A stretch of DNA of 24,211 nucleotides, from positions 1-24,211 of the IMG/VR virus record IMGVR_UViG_3300032246_001848; one strand, 5' to 3'. Source of the DNA: a virus. The translations under genes and the position numbers were made by a program. Shown here one piece after another: positions 5,811 through 14,499 of this stretch (its first letter is position 1; each line of letters begins with the position of its first letter). The notes beneath the pieces are model-generated. The model worked only from the letters and a program-made list of their open reading frames with translations. It did not search any database and had not been told where the DNA came from.

Positions 5811-8300
5811 ATGGCAATTACATTCCCTACTACTTTAGATCAGCTGTTAAATCCAACAGGCACTGATTCTGTTCAGCTTGTATCTCATGCCGATCAACAC
5901 TCAAATGCCAATGATGCAATTGAGGCACTAGAGGCCAAACTTGGTGTTGATAACTCTACAAATGCAGCAACTATAGATTATAAAGTTCGAGATTTAATAT
6001 CTAAAATTTATACCAACGAGATGGCGCAAGATGCAATTGCCTCCGCATTGGCCGCAGGAACACATGGCAATATAACAGTTAATTATAACGATGCTGCAAA
6101 CTCATTAAGTTTAACCGCTACATATGGCGATGAAGAGGTAATGGATGCAATTGCTACATCCCTAACTGCTGGCGGCGGAATCACAAAAGTATATAATGAT
6201 GCAGCTAATACAATAACCATATCAGTAGACACTACAGTTATAGCAACAAAACAGTATGTAGACACAGCAGTTTCTGGACTTTCAAATACAGCATCAACAA
6301 CATATATTCCACTCTCTCTACTTGGAAATGTAGATGGAGTTGCACAACTTGATGCAAGCGGATTTGTTCCTGCTTCTCAATTAAACCTTGACGAAAAGAT
6401 TCAAGATGTAGCAGCAAAATTAATTACAGATGGAACTCACTATAATATAACTGTCTCATATGATGATACGGCTGCAAAACTAAACTTAAGTGCAAATTAT
6501 GATAACGAAGAAGTTATAAGCGCAATTGCTACAGCATTGACTGCTGGAAATGGCATAACAAAAACTTATAACGAAACTCCAGCAAATTACATGGGCGATT
6601 ATAACAATGGAATTGCATACGCTTTAAATAGTGTTGTAAGTATCCCAGTTGGCAGCCCTTACGGCATTGTAGGTTCATATTTTATAAGATCAGGTAATCC
6701 AAACAATCCAGGATATCCACCAACACCAGGCGGAGCAACAAATGCTTCTTGGACCCTATACTCTTTTTCTAAAACAATAACCGTTGGAGTAGATACATCT
6801 GTTATTGCAGATAAAACATATGTAAACACAGCAATATCTAATTTAATTAATTCTGCTCCAGCAGTGCTAGACACATTAAAAGAAATAGCAGATGCTTTAG
6901 GCAATGATGCAAATTTTGCAGCAACCATAACAACAGCCCTTGCTACTAAATTAAATATAACTACCGCCGCAGCAACATACCTTGCTTTAACAGATGCAGA
7001 TGAAAGAATTCAAGATGTCGCTGGAGGAATGGTATCTGGCAATATAGAGCCGACTGGGCTTTCTGTTACTTACGATGACCCTACTGGTAAATTAAATTTT
7101 GATATAACAACAGCAGATCTTCCAGGATTTACAGAAGCGGCACAAGATTCAGCAGCTGCTTTATTTACACATAATGGACATTCAAATGTTACTGCCACAT
7201 ATGACGATGTAGCAAATAAAATTAATCTTGCTGTTACAGCACAATTAACACAAGAGCAAGCTCAGGATTATATAGCTCCTTTATTTACACATGGACTAAA
7301 CCCTAATATAACAGCAACTTATGACGATGCTGCAAATAAATTAATTTTAGAAACAATTATTCCTCCATCAAAAGCTATTATGTCTGCTTCTGCACCCACA
7401 TCACCAGCAGATGGAACTTTTTGGTTTGATACGGATGAGTATAGAAGCGGAAACACTTGGGCATTAAAAGTTTGGCAAGCATCAACATCATCTTGGCAGT
7501 ATGTAGCATCAGATCTTTCTTTATCCACAACAAATACTTGGACATCAAAAAATACTTATACCAATGGTGTAATTATTGGACTAGATGCAGCACCATCTTC
7601 ACCAGTACATGGACAAATTTACTACAACAAACCGTTAAATAAATTAAAAGTTTGGGACGGATTATTGTGGCAAGATATTCAAGGTTCAGGCGGCGGCGGA
7701 GGGTTAACATTAATTCCAACAGATGCTACTGCTGCACCAAGTACATTCTTTGTTGGTTTAATTGCGCCACCAACGGGTGCAACAACAAACGGAGATCTTT
7801 GGATTGATGTTGATGATATTGATACTCCATTTAATCAATTTTATACAGGAGGAGTTTCTCCAGATCCAGCTCAATATGAATTTTGGGTAGATAACGCAGA
7901 ACCAATTCAAGAATTAATTTATAGTGCTAATGAACCAACAACGCCCTCATACGCGGGAGAGCTTTGGATTGATACAGACGAATACGATGGAGCAATTGTA
8001 GAATTTAATACAACCGCTCCTAATCCAGCTAATGTTCAGCTATGGGTTGATTTAAATGAAAATGAATCTCCAAGCTATTATAAAGATTTATCATTTACTA
8101 ACTATGCTACAGTTGCAGATTTTCCAGCAAACGCTGCAAATGGATTTGTTGCTTCGGATGCCGCAACTGGATTGGCCTATGTAAGAAGTCAGGGTCAATG
8201 GTTAGCAATAGTAACTTCATCAAATATAAATACTATTATTTCTTCAAACTCAACAGTATTTGAAGATTTAAAAGCTTTAACCTGGATGGGATTTGAATAA
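5811..8300 (+). CDS. Large modular tail fibre, 829 aa
   Basis: The N-terminus (TLDQLLNPTGTDSVQLVSHA, NDAIEALEAKLGVDNS) is a known fibre docking region of tailed phages. It is followed by at least six copies of the 'xQDxxxxL...NITxxYNDxANxLxL' repeat across about 70-525. Residues 260-320 (YMGDYNNGIAYALNSVV, GSYFIRSGNPNNPGYPPTPG, SWTLYSF) look like a CBM5/12-type carbohydrate-binding module and lie inside one such repeat. A connector at 145-185 is nearly identical to the 1758 fibre. Residues 535-770 hold several 'PxxGxLWIDxDE' units and one 'AAPSSPVHGQIYYN' unit as in the 68 and 1507 genes. The end (775-829) has 'YATVADFPANAANGFVASDA...YVRSQGQWLA'. The likely role is a host-recognition fibre. 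There is no convincing ribosome site; see the promoter at 5795. Confidence 0.85.
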   Translation: MAITFPTTLDQLLNPTGTDSVQLVSHADQHSNANDAIEALEAKLGVDNSTNAATIDYKVRDLISKIYTNEMAQDAIASALAAGTHGNITVNYNDAANSLSLTATYGDEEVMDAIATSLTAGGGITKVYNDAANTITISVDTTVIATKQYVDTAVSGLSNTASTTYIPLSLLGNVDGVAQLDASGFVPASQLNLDEKIQDVAAKLITDGTHYNITVSYDDTAAKLNLSANYDNEEVISAIATALTAGNGITKTYNETPANYMGDYNNGIAYALNSVVSIPVGSPYGIVGSYFIRSGNPNNPGYPPTPGGATNASWTLYSFSKTITVGVDTSVIADKTYVNTAISNLINSAPAVLDTLKEIADALGNDANFAATITTALATKLNITTAAATYLALTDADERIQDVAGGMVSGNIEPTGLSVTYDDPTGKLNFDITTADLPGFTEAAQDSAAALFTHNGHSNVTATYDDVANKINLAVTAQLTQEQAQDYIAPLFTHGLNPNITATYDDAANKLILETIIPPSKAIMSASAPTSPADGTFWFDTDEYRSGNTWALKVWQASTSSWQYVASDLSLSTTNTWTSKNTYTNGVIIGLDAAPSSPVHGQIYYNKPLNKLKVWDGLLWQDIQGSGGGGGLTLIPTDATAAPSTFFVGLIAPPTGATTNGDLWIDVDDIDTPFNQFYTGGVSPDPAQYEFWVDNAEPIQELIYSANEPTTPSYAGELWIDTDEYDGAIVEFNTTAPNPANVQLWVDLNENESPSYYKDLSFTNYATVADFPANAANGFVASDAATGLAYVRSQGQWLAIVTSSNINTIISSNSTVFEDLKALTWMGFE
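6588..6770 (+). other. CBM5/12-like module inserted in a fibre repeat (coding)
   Basis: Codons 260-320 of the 829-aa fibre interrupt the repeat 'ALTAGNGITKTYNETPAN | TITVGVDTSV'. Removing them restores a repeat matching 'ALTAGGGITKVYNDAANTIT' earlier in the same protein. The insert follows the pattern Y-x-G-x-Y...Y...V-V...G-S-x-Y...P...W-x-L seen in small carbohydrate-binding modules of fibres. Confidence 0.65.
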
Positions 8301-8306
8301 GCGTTC

Positions 8307-8315
8307 TGGTATAAT
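8307..8315 (+). promoter_or_regulatory. Candidate promoter TGGTATAAT before the collagen-like gene
   Basis: A full extended -10 (TG-G-TATAAT) lies in the 36-base gap. Transcription would start near 8322, just ahead of the AGGAGG at 8323-8328 and 14-15 bases before the ATG at 8337, giving a very short leader. No -35 is visible. Confidence 0.55.
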
Positions 8316-8336
8316 TTAGGATAGGAGGGTCATAAA

Positions 8337-8957
8337 ATGTCATTAAAAAGATGGAATGGTAGCTCGTGGGTTACCGTCGCTGGTTCAAGACCAGGACCCC
8401 AAGGTGCAACAGGACCTACAGGTTCTGCAGCAACTATTTCTGTAGGAACAGTATCAACTGTTGCAGCAGGAACTTCAGCAGCAGTTACAAATGGTGGAAG
8501 TTCATCAGCTGCAATATTTAATTTTCAAATTCCAGCAGGACCAACAGGTGCAGCAGGAGCAGCAGGATCACAAGGCGTGGCGGGACAAAGAGGCTCCTAT
8601 ACTTATACAGGAATTGCTAATCCAACAGGATCAAATCCAGCAAGCAAGTTAGGTTTAGATACATATCTAAATACAACATCTGGAGATTACTTTCAGTATA
8701 ATTCTGGAACATCTACATGGGTACTTCAAGGAAACTTACGGGGCGCAGCAGGAGCAACGGGTGTACAAGGTATCGCAGGCCCAACTGGTGCAACAGGACC
8801 AGCGGGGGAAACAGCAGTAAATAACGTACTAAAACAATTAGCAGCATGGGAAGCAGACCAGATACTCAATCTTGGTGTATACTATCCAAAGTACCAATTC
8901 TTAACAAATATGTCACAAAACAATGCAACACTTTTAGCAACAAGCATGATTTTCTAG
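8337..8957 (+). CDS. Collagen-like tail fibre, 206 aa
   Basis: It begins with the short motif LKRWNGSSWVTVAGSRPG, related to the YDGxxW units of the gene at 23764. Three collagen-like Gly-X-Y tracts (about 18-30, 68-86 and 136-158; GPTG, GAAG, GATG triplets) separate two small folded modules: residues 32-67 (ATISVGTVST...IFNFQIPAGPTG), which also occur three times in the 733-aa fibre, and 87-135 (YTYTGIANPTG...STWVLQGNLRG). The C-terminal 45 residues (VNNVLKQLAAWEADQILNLG, YYPKYQFLTNMSQ) look helical and may trimerise or dock the fibre. Gly-X-Y tracts in phages form trimeric collagen-like stalks. Start: ATG 8337 with AGGAGG eight bases upstream. Confidence 0.85.
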   Translation: MSLKRWNGSSWVTVAGSRPGPQGATGPTGSAATISVGTVSTVAAGTSAAVTNGGSSSAAIFNFQIPAGPTGAAGAAGSQGVAGQRGSYTYTGIANPTGSNPASKLGLDTYLNTTSGDYFQYNSGTSTWVLQGNLRGAAGATGVQGIAGPTGATGPAGETAVNNVLKQLAAWEADQILNLGVYYPKYQFLTNMSQNNATLLATSMIF

Positions 8958-8969
8958 GAGAAAAAAACT

Positions 8970-11900
8970 ATGGCAAGAAAAATTTTAAGTTTAACAAACC
9001 TTGTATTTGTACCAGCTACAGGTACACTAACAATCCCTCAAATTATTCGTCGTGAAAAGCTGTTGTTAATTACCAACACAACATCTAATAAGATTGTTTA
9101 TAACTTTGCCGACCCTTCTCTTGGACTATATAGTCATACAATTAATAATGATCCAACCACAGTGACAGATACCGCACATGGATCTACAACTATTGTATTA
9201 AAATATGGTACATCATCAATGTCATCAACAGATACTTTCCAAATTGTTTATGATGCAACAAATGAAAGTTTTGAGCCAGCCGAATTTATGGTGGATGCAG
9301 TAGGAAAGCTTCGCACAGCTAACCCTAAGTCTCTTATTGATACTGACTTTGAATATGGTATTCAGAACTCTAAGTGGGAAACACTTACAATGATTCAAAA
9401 TTATCCAGGATTTTATGGAAGATCATCTGGAGGAAATGCATTAGATCTTCAATTATTATCAGGAAATGGAACAGCTACATCATCTAGATTTTCAACAATT
9501 ACTGGAACATGCAATAGCCCACATGGACTTAGTGCAGGAGATGTTATTTCTGTTCAAGAAACAACAAGTGATGTTGCAGATGGAACATTTTTAGTTACTC
9601 CAACATCATCTACTGCTTTTACATATACAGCAAAAGGTATTGTTACAGGAAGTATTTTAGATGGAACATTAACATCTATTTACGGCGGAGGAGTTTTTGA
9701 TAATGCTCACATTATGGGTGGAATTGTAGGAAACTTAGGAGCATTTTCTGCAGTATCAGATCAAGCAACTCCTTCAAGAATTACAATTGTGTCTCCAAAG
9801 CCGCACGGTCTTCTTCCAGGCACACCAATTCTTATTACAGCAAAAGAAGGAAGCAATTTTAATGGTGGTTTCTTTATTGATACAGTAGATACACCAAACT
9901 CAATGTCATTTTTAGCGTCAGGTCAAATAAACAATCCAATTAATACAACAGACCAAGCTGTTTATGCTAAACCAGAAGGTTATGTAAACCATAGACCACA
10001 CGATGGTGGAGTTATTCTTTCAACAGGAAATAACGTTTGCGGAACACAAACAATGCGTCAAACACGTAGATATTTTAGATATCAGTCAGGTAAATCAATT
10101 CAGTTTTCGACTGGTACAAAATTTACACCAACTTTTCAAGTAGAATATATTGCAGCAAATGGAATTGTTCCAGGCTCAACAGACATTACAGTAACAACAA
10201 ATGCTTCTCACAATCTACAACCAGGCGCTTATGTAAAAATTGATGGTGTTGAGGTTTCAGGTTCATATAATCCATTCAACGGTATTTACTTAGTAACAGC
10301 TGTTATTGATCAAACAACATTTAAATATAACGTAGTGTTTACAAGTACATTATCAGCAATTGATCAAATCCCAGGCGGAGTTAATGTATTTTGTACAGCT
10401 TACATCTGGAAAGGTGCTTCAACAAGAGCAGGCCTTTATTCAGAACAAGACGGATTCTTTTTTGAATATGATGGACAAGGAATTTATGCTTGTCGTCAAT
10501 GGGCTACTAATACGCTTAGAGGAGATATTGCAGTAACTAAATATAATTCAACTATAACTGGAAGTGGTACAATATTTAGAAAGCAATTAGTTTCAGGAGA
10601 TAAAATTGTAATTCGTGGACAAACTTACAGAGTTATTCAAATTGCATCAGATACTTCTATGACAATTGCACCAGCTTATCGTGGAGCATCTCAATCATCA
10701 GTTAAAGCTCGTAAGGTACAAATTATTAAAGTTCCACAATCACAATGGATTCTTGATAAATTTGATGGAACTGGTGCTTCAGGACACAAGTTTGACCCAT
10801 CAAAAATGCAGATGACATATATTGATTACTCATGGTATGGAGCTGGAACAATCAGATATGGTTTCAGAGGCCAGGGCGGTAAGATTACTTGGGTTCATGA
10901 AATTTCAAATAATAATAATAATTTTGCAGCATATCAAAGATCGGGTAACTTGCCTGCAAGATATGAAGCAATTAATGAACCAACAAAGTTTTCAAAGTTA
11001 GTAGCAGGCGGAACGGCAGTAAGAGGTTCAAATCTTCTTCCACAAGATACAGTCATGTATGTTGATAATGTTGATTACTGGCCAGCAAACGGTTATATCA
11101 GAATCCAAGATGAAAACTATGTAGAGATTGCAAAGTACACATCTATTGGAGCATATAATCAAACAGCAAAGGGATGGGCTATGAATTTAATTCGTAGACA
11201 ACCATATTTAACCTATTATTCAGGTGCAGCATATAGCCTTAACGGAACATATGTATCTGCAACATTTAGACCAGATGCAACAATCCCTGGAGGTTCAGGT
11301 TCTGCTCAAGTTTCAGTACAAGTTATTTCTCAAGAATGTGCTCCTGTAATGAGTCACTGGGGATCTTCAGTAATTATGGATGGAGGCTTTGATGATGATG
11401 CTTCCTTTATCTTTACAGCTGGTATGCAGCGTTATTTGCAGGTCGGTGGTTCTGGATCGGTTTCAGCAACTATTGTTTCAAGAGTAAGAACATCAGGAGT
11501 TTCAACAATTACAACTTCAGCACCTCACTCATTGCTTGCAGGATATAATGCAACAATATCAGGTGTAGATGATATTTCAGTAATTACATATAAGCAGCTT
11601 ACATCAAATGTGGCAAGCTTGACAACATCTGTTGCTCACAAGCACAGAACTGGTCAAACAGTTACAATATCTGGAGTAGATTCAGTATTTAATGGAACAT
11701 ATACAATTACTGGAACTACCTCTACAACAATTCTTTATACAAAAACATCAGTAAATATTCCATTCCAGGCAGCAACTGGATCAGCGCTTACATCAAGTTA
11801 TTTTAACGGGACATTCCTTATAAGCTCTGTAAGTTCAAATACAATTTCATATGCAGTTGCACAGCCAGACGAAGTATCACAGTCAGTTAATCCAAATGGT

Positions 11901-12470
11901 GCTGTTGTTCAAACATTTGGTGCTACACAGCAGGCACGTCCTCTAATTTCTCTTAGAGTGGCACCTTCTGTAGATAATGGTACAGGGCGTAACTTTGGTC
12001 TTCGTGAATTATCAAATAACATGCAGCTAAAACTCTTTAACATTAACATTCTTTCTCAGGGACAGTTCTTGATTGAAGGAATTTTGAATGCACAGTCACT
12101 TAACGGTGTATCAATTCCAAATGATTGGGCAACTAACAGAGTAGGTTCTGGATCACTTGCACAAATTATTTATCATGATGGTACAGGATCAACTGGCTCT
12201 CCAGTTCTATCTCCTACAAATACTGTTTCTGGAGGTGACCGTGTGTTTGCATTCTATACAGATAACGCTGGTGGTACTAACTACTCAGTTACTCGTGTAG
12301 ATCTTACAAAGGCTCGTGACCTAGGAAACTCAATTCTAAATGGAGATGGAAGTACGGCTTGTCCAGGTTTCCCAAATGCTCCAGATATTCTGACAATTCT
12401 TGCAACCAACCTTGGTTCATCAGCGGCTAATATTTCAGCTACGCTGTCATGGACAGAAGCGCAGGCGTAA
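8970..12470 (+). CDS. Large virion structural protein, T4-like aquatic phage type, 1166 aa
   Basis: Residues 121-137 (SLIDTDFEYGIQNSKWE) and the stretch near 610-660 (KMQMTYIDYSWYGAGTIRYG, ISNNNNNFAAYQRSGNLPAR) are hallmark segments of very large structural proteins in cyanophages and relatives, thought to be part of the tail or baseplate. Around them are copies of a beta module 'ITxxxPHGLxxGxxVxIxGV...FNGxYxVxxVxSxTxFxY' at about 180-220, 270-315, 405-450, 844-965. The last contains a second full copy nested within it. The C-terminal part (about 980-1166, ARPLISLRVAPSVDNGTGRN, LREL, NIL...) belongs to the same family. An AGGAG at the end of the preceding gene starts it. It is the best anchor for naming the phage type; the exact location in the virion is not known. 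Confidence 0.8.
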   Translation: MARKILSLTNLVFVPATGTLTIPQIIRREKLLLITNTTSNKIVYNFADPSLGLYSHTINNDPTTVTDTAHGSTTIVLKYGTSSMSSTDTFQIVYDATNESFEPAEFMVDAVGKLRTANPKSLIDTDFEYGIQNSKWETLTMIQNYPGFYGRSSGGNALDLQLLSGNGTATSSRFSTITGTCNSPHGLSAGDVISVQETTSDVADGTFLVTPTSSTAFTYTAKGIVTGSILDGTLTSIYGGGVFDNAHIMGGIVGNLGAFSAVSDQATPSRITIVSPKPHGLLPGTPILITAKEGSNFNGGFFIDTVDTPNSMSFLASGQINNPINTTDQAVYAKPEGYVNHRPHDGGVILSTGNNVCGTQTMRQTRRYFRYQSGKSIQFSTGTKFTPTFQVEYIAANGIVPGSTDITVTTNASHNLQPGAYVKIDGVEVSGSYNPFNGIYLVTAVIDQTTFKYNVVFTSTLSAIDQIPGGVNVFCTAYIWKGASTRAGLYSEQDGFFFEYDGQGIYACRQWATNTLRGDIAVTKYNSTITGSGTIFRKQLVSGDKIVIRGQTYRVIQIASDTSMTIAPAYRGASQSSVKARKVQIIKVPQSQWILDKFDGTGASGHKFDPSKMQMTYIDYSWYGAGTIRYGFRGQGGKITWVHEISNNNNNFAAYQRSGNLPARYEAINEPTKFSKLVAGGTAVRGSNLLPQDTVMYVDNVDYWPANGYIRIQDENYVEIAKYTSIGAYNQTAKGWAMNLIRRQPYLTYYSGAAYSLNGTYVSATFRPDATIPGGSGSAQVSVQVISQECAPVMSHWGSSVIMDGGFDDDASFIFTAGMQRYLQVGGSGSVSATIVSRVRTSGVSTITTSAPHSLLAGYNATISGVDDISVITYKQLTSNVASLTTSVAHKHRTGQTVTISGVDSVFNGTYTITGTTSTTILYTKTSVNIPFQAATGSALTSSYFNGTFLISSVSSNTISYAVAQPDEVSQSVNPNGAVVQTFGATQQARPLISLRVAPSVDNGTGRNFGLRELSNNMQLKLFNINILSQGQFLIEGILNAQSLNGVSIPNDWATNRVGSGSLAQIIYHDGTGSTGSPVLSPTNTVSGGDRVFAFYTDNAGGTNYSVTRVDLTKARDLGNSILNGDGSTACPGFPNAPDILTILATNLGSSAANISATLSWTEAQA
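11499..11870 (+). repeat. Nested beta-module repeat (coding)
   Basis: The outer module starts at codon 844 (VSTITTSAPHSLLAGYNATI) and reaches SGVDD at 868. It then resumes at codon 944 with YFNGTFLISSVSSNTISYAV. The 75 codons between (11574-11798) contain a whole second module: VASLTTSVAHKHRTGQTVTI, SGVDSVFNGTYTITGTTSTT. The insertion point is the loop between the SGV strand and the FNG turn. Confidence 0.65.
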
Positions 12471-12473
12471 AAA

Positions 12474-13136
12474 ATGCCAGACTATTCATCACTAAGTACT
12501 CAAATAACACAGTTTAAAACAGCTGCAACTACTTTAATGAATAGTGGGTCATTGACCGCAAATGATCTTCAATTAGTAGGAGCAGCATTAAACTCAATGT
12601 CAAACACACTTGGGGTAGCAGATGTAAATAATTCTGTTGTTGATGGTCAAGCATCTATTAATGCTACAAAAGATGCGGCAATTACAGCATTTAATACAAG
12701 CACTAATGGTACAAGATTAACAACAGCAGAATCAAATATTACAAACTTGCAAGGTAGAGTTACAAACGCAGAAGGATTTATTTCTACAAATGGGGCTCAA
12801 TATACATCACTTAGCTCTACTGTATCTGCTCTTCAAACATCTTTATCAACAGTGCCTTCTTCATGGAAGATTCTTACAACATCAGCTACAGCATTAAATA
12901 ATGATAGAATATTTGTTAACCAAGGTGGAATTACAGTTACTCTGCCATTAAACCCAACACTAGGATATCAAGTTCAATTAGTTGATATGACTGGAGCAGC
13001 TGGAACAACCAACTGGACAATTGGAAGAAACTCACAAAAAATTCAAGGTCTTGCAGAAAATCTTGTAGTAAACGTAAACGGAGCTAGAATAACATTAGTT
13101 TATTCAGATGCCGTGAGAGGATGGGCATTAACATAA
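12474..13136 (+). CDS. Tail fibre with coiled-coil stalk and beta head, 220 aa
   Basis: The first 52 residues (MPDYSSLSTQITQFKTAATT...SMSNTLGVADV) form a helical module that recurs at the start of the 110-aa protein at 14513. Residues 55-125 (DGQASINATKDAAITAFN, TTAESNITNLQGRVTNAEGF, SLSSTVSALQTSLST) look like a trimeric coiled coil. Residues 129-220 (SSWKILTTSATALNNDRIFV, GGITVTLPLNPTLGYQVQLV, RNSQKIQGLAENLVVNVNGA) are a beta head seen at the tips of many tail fibres of T4-like aquatic phages. It starts three bases after the 1166-aa gene with no strong ribosome site, and its own stop overlaps the next ATG. The role as a short fibre is inferred. Confidence 0.75.
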   Translation: MPDYSSLSTQITQFKTAATTLMNSGSLTANDLQLVGAALNSMSNTLGVADVNNSVVDGQASINATKDAAITAFNTSTNGTRLTTAESNITNLQGRVTNAEGFISTNGAQYTSLSSTVSALQTSLSTVPSSWKILTTSATALNNDRIFVNQGGITVTLPLNPTLGYQVQLVDMTGAAGTTNWTIGRNSQKIQGLAENLVVNVNGARITLVYSDAVRGWALT

Positions 13137-14068
13137 TGGCAAATTATACAGATTTAAATGGACCGACACAGGGCATAACTCAAACTTCATTAGGTATTAC
13201 AGCAGCATCACTAGGTGTCGCTGCTGGACTAGAAAATGTTTATAAAGAAGTAACAGATGGTTCTAGACTTCCATATTCTATCCCATCAATTTATTCTGTT
13301 AATCATAGAGGTAATGCCTTCATGAATAACTACACATGGGATGCTGGAGATGACTGGACAAACTTTTATACATATTTAACAGGAACACAGCCATGGGATG
13401 CTGAAAGAGCATTCTGGCATGCACTTGGTGGATATCGTTCACAAAATGAAAATAGAAAGCAATACTGGTCAGCAGCATATAAGCGTTTAGACTGGGGAAC
13501 AATCAATATGGTTGGAACCTCAAGTTCTCGTATGCATACATACCCAAGAACAACATGCTATGGTCCGTTTGGATCCCGCGTAATGTTTATTAGAAACTTT
13601 CATCCAACACTTGCTAAGACAGTATCTGTATGGGGATTAATTTCAACATATTGGTGCAGTGGCTATGATGGAGCGGGACTGCAAGTTGGAAGACCAACAT
13701 ATTCAACAGGAACAAAGTATTCAGCGGCTAATGGAATGGGTTGGACAAACTTAGCAACATATACAGGTGGAAGCCCAACAAATGCTGGTATCTCAGGATC
13801 ATTTACATTACAGCCAAATGAATCATGCGTAGTATTATTATGTAACACATTCTATTTCTGGACAGATACTTCAAATAACTATCACTGGGCAGAAACAAAT
13901 GCATTTTATAACATGCAGTCCACATGGACAGATAACTGGATTCAACCAGATTTAAGATTAACATTTGCAGCCCTAGGCTACAATGAAGTTGGTAATGGAA
14001 ATTACACATCAACAATTGACTCTTACAAAATTTGGAATAGAGCCGCAACATTTTATGGAGATAGATAA
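13136..14068 (+). CDS. Putative receptor-binding protein, 310 aa
   Basis: I choose ATG 13136 (TAATG overlap with the previous stop) over an in-frame ATG 15 bases upstream, because the same overlap recurs at 1758, 2939, 14068, 16460 and 16702. The protein is rich in Trp and Tyr: NAFMNNYTWDAGDDWTNFYT, GTQPWDAERAFWHALGGYRS, WGLISTYWCSGYDGAGLQVG, FTLQPNESCVVLLCNTFYFW, TDTSNNYHWAETNAFYNMQS. It lacks simple repeats and looks like one compact beta-rich domain, which fits a carbohydrate- or surface-binding tip. I do not recognise the family with confidence. The gene is followed directly by a chaperone-like gene, the usual adhesin/partner order. Confidence 0.65.
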   Translation: MANYTDLNGPTQGITQTSLGITAASLGVAAGLENVYKEVTDGSRLPYSIPSIYSVNHRGNAFMNNYTWDAGDDWTNFYTYLTGTQPWDAERAFWHALGGYRSQNENRKQYWSAAYKRLDWGTINMVGTSSSRMHTYPRTTCYGPFGSRVMFIRNFHPTLAKTVSVWGLISTYWCSGYDGAGLQVGRPTYSTGTKYSAANGMGWTNLATYTGGSPTNAGISGSFTLQPNESCVVLLCNTFYFWTDTSNNYHWAETNAFYNMQSTWTDNWIQPDLRLTFAALGYNEVGNGNYTSTIDSYKIWNRAATFYGDR

Positions 14069-14475
14069 TGACTGAATTTAAAAAGTACGCTAGATTTGAT
14101 AAAAATACTCATATTCAAATTGAGACAAGAACATGGCATGAATTTCCTACAGACAATACAAATGATGGTTCTGAATGGTTTGAAGTAGATGAGCATTTTC
14201 CTGATGGAAAACATTTAATTTATAATGATGGTCGTCCAAGAGTAATGACAGATTTAGAACATGATGAGTGGCAGAGCGGAATTAATTTATCTGGTGCAAT
14301 TAGTTCTACCAGAATAAAAAGAAATCAATTGTTAAAACAATCTGATTGGGTAGAGGCAGCCCCATTGCCTGAAGCAAAAAAGAATGAGTGGAGGATCTAT
14401 AGACAAGCTCTTAGAGACTTACCAGAAAGCGTAGAAGATTATAATGTTGTGTTCCCAACGGAGCCCACTTTATAA
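14068..14475 (+). CDS. Tail assembly chaperone-like protein, 135 aa
   Basis: Residues 82-120 carry the signature of the phage tail assembly chaperone-like family (Phage_tail_APC type): RIKRNQLLKQSDWVEAAPLP followed by KKNEWRIYRQALRDLPE. The N-terminal part (KYARFDKNTHIQIETRTWHE, EVDEHFPDGKHLIYNDGRPR) is a small beta-type domain of the kind that precedes this signature in fibre partners. Such proteins lie next to fibre genes and are thought to help fold, trimerise or attach them. Here the partner would be the 310-aa protein immediately upstream, to which it is coupled by TAATG, with GGAG at 14057-14060. The functional role is inferred from family and position. Confidence 0.75.
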   Translation: MTEFKKYARFDKNTHIQIETRTWHEFPTDNTNDGSEWFEVDEHFPDGKHLIYNDGRPRVMTDLEHDEWQSGINLSGAISSTRIKRNQLLKQSDWVEAAPLPEAKKNEWRIYRQALRDLPESVEDYNVVFPTEPTL

Positions 14476-14483
14476 TGCTATTA

Positions 14484-14492
14484 TGCTATACT
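14484..14492 (+). promoter_or_regulatory. Candidate promoter TGCTATACT
   Basis: An extended -10 (TG-C-TATACT) lies in the 37-base gap between 14475 and 14513, with another TATAAT at 14471-14476 just before it. Transcription from 14484-14492 would start near 14499, directly at the ribosome site 14500-14508. The same layout (-10, seven bases, ribosome site, ATG) is seen at 8307. No -35 is visible. Confidence 0.45.
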
Positions 14493-14499
14493 ATACAAA

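Noticed and set aside
8846-9055. Frame overlapping the end of the collagen-like gene and the start of the 1166-aa gene, as a sign of a frameshift
   Set aside because: Both flanking genes have complete ends, a good ribosome site between them and no shared domain; the frame is a shadow.
13121-13135. Upstream ATG start for the 310-aa protein, five codons longer
   Set aside because: The purine-rich AGAGG touches this ATG directly, too close to act as its ribosome site; ATG 13136 gives the TAATG overlap.
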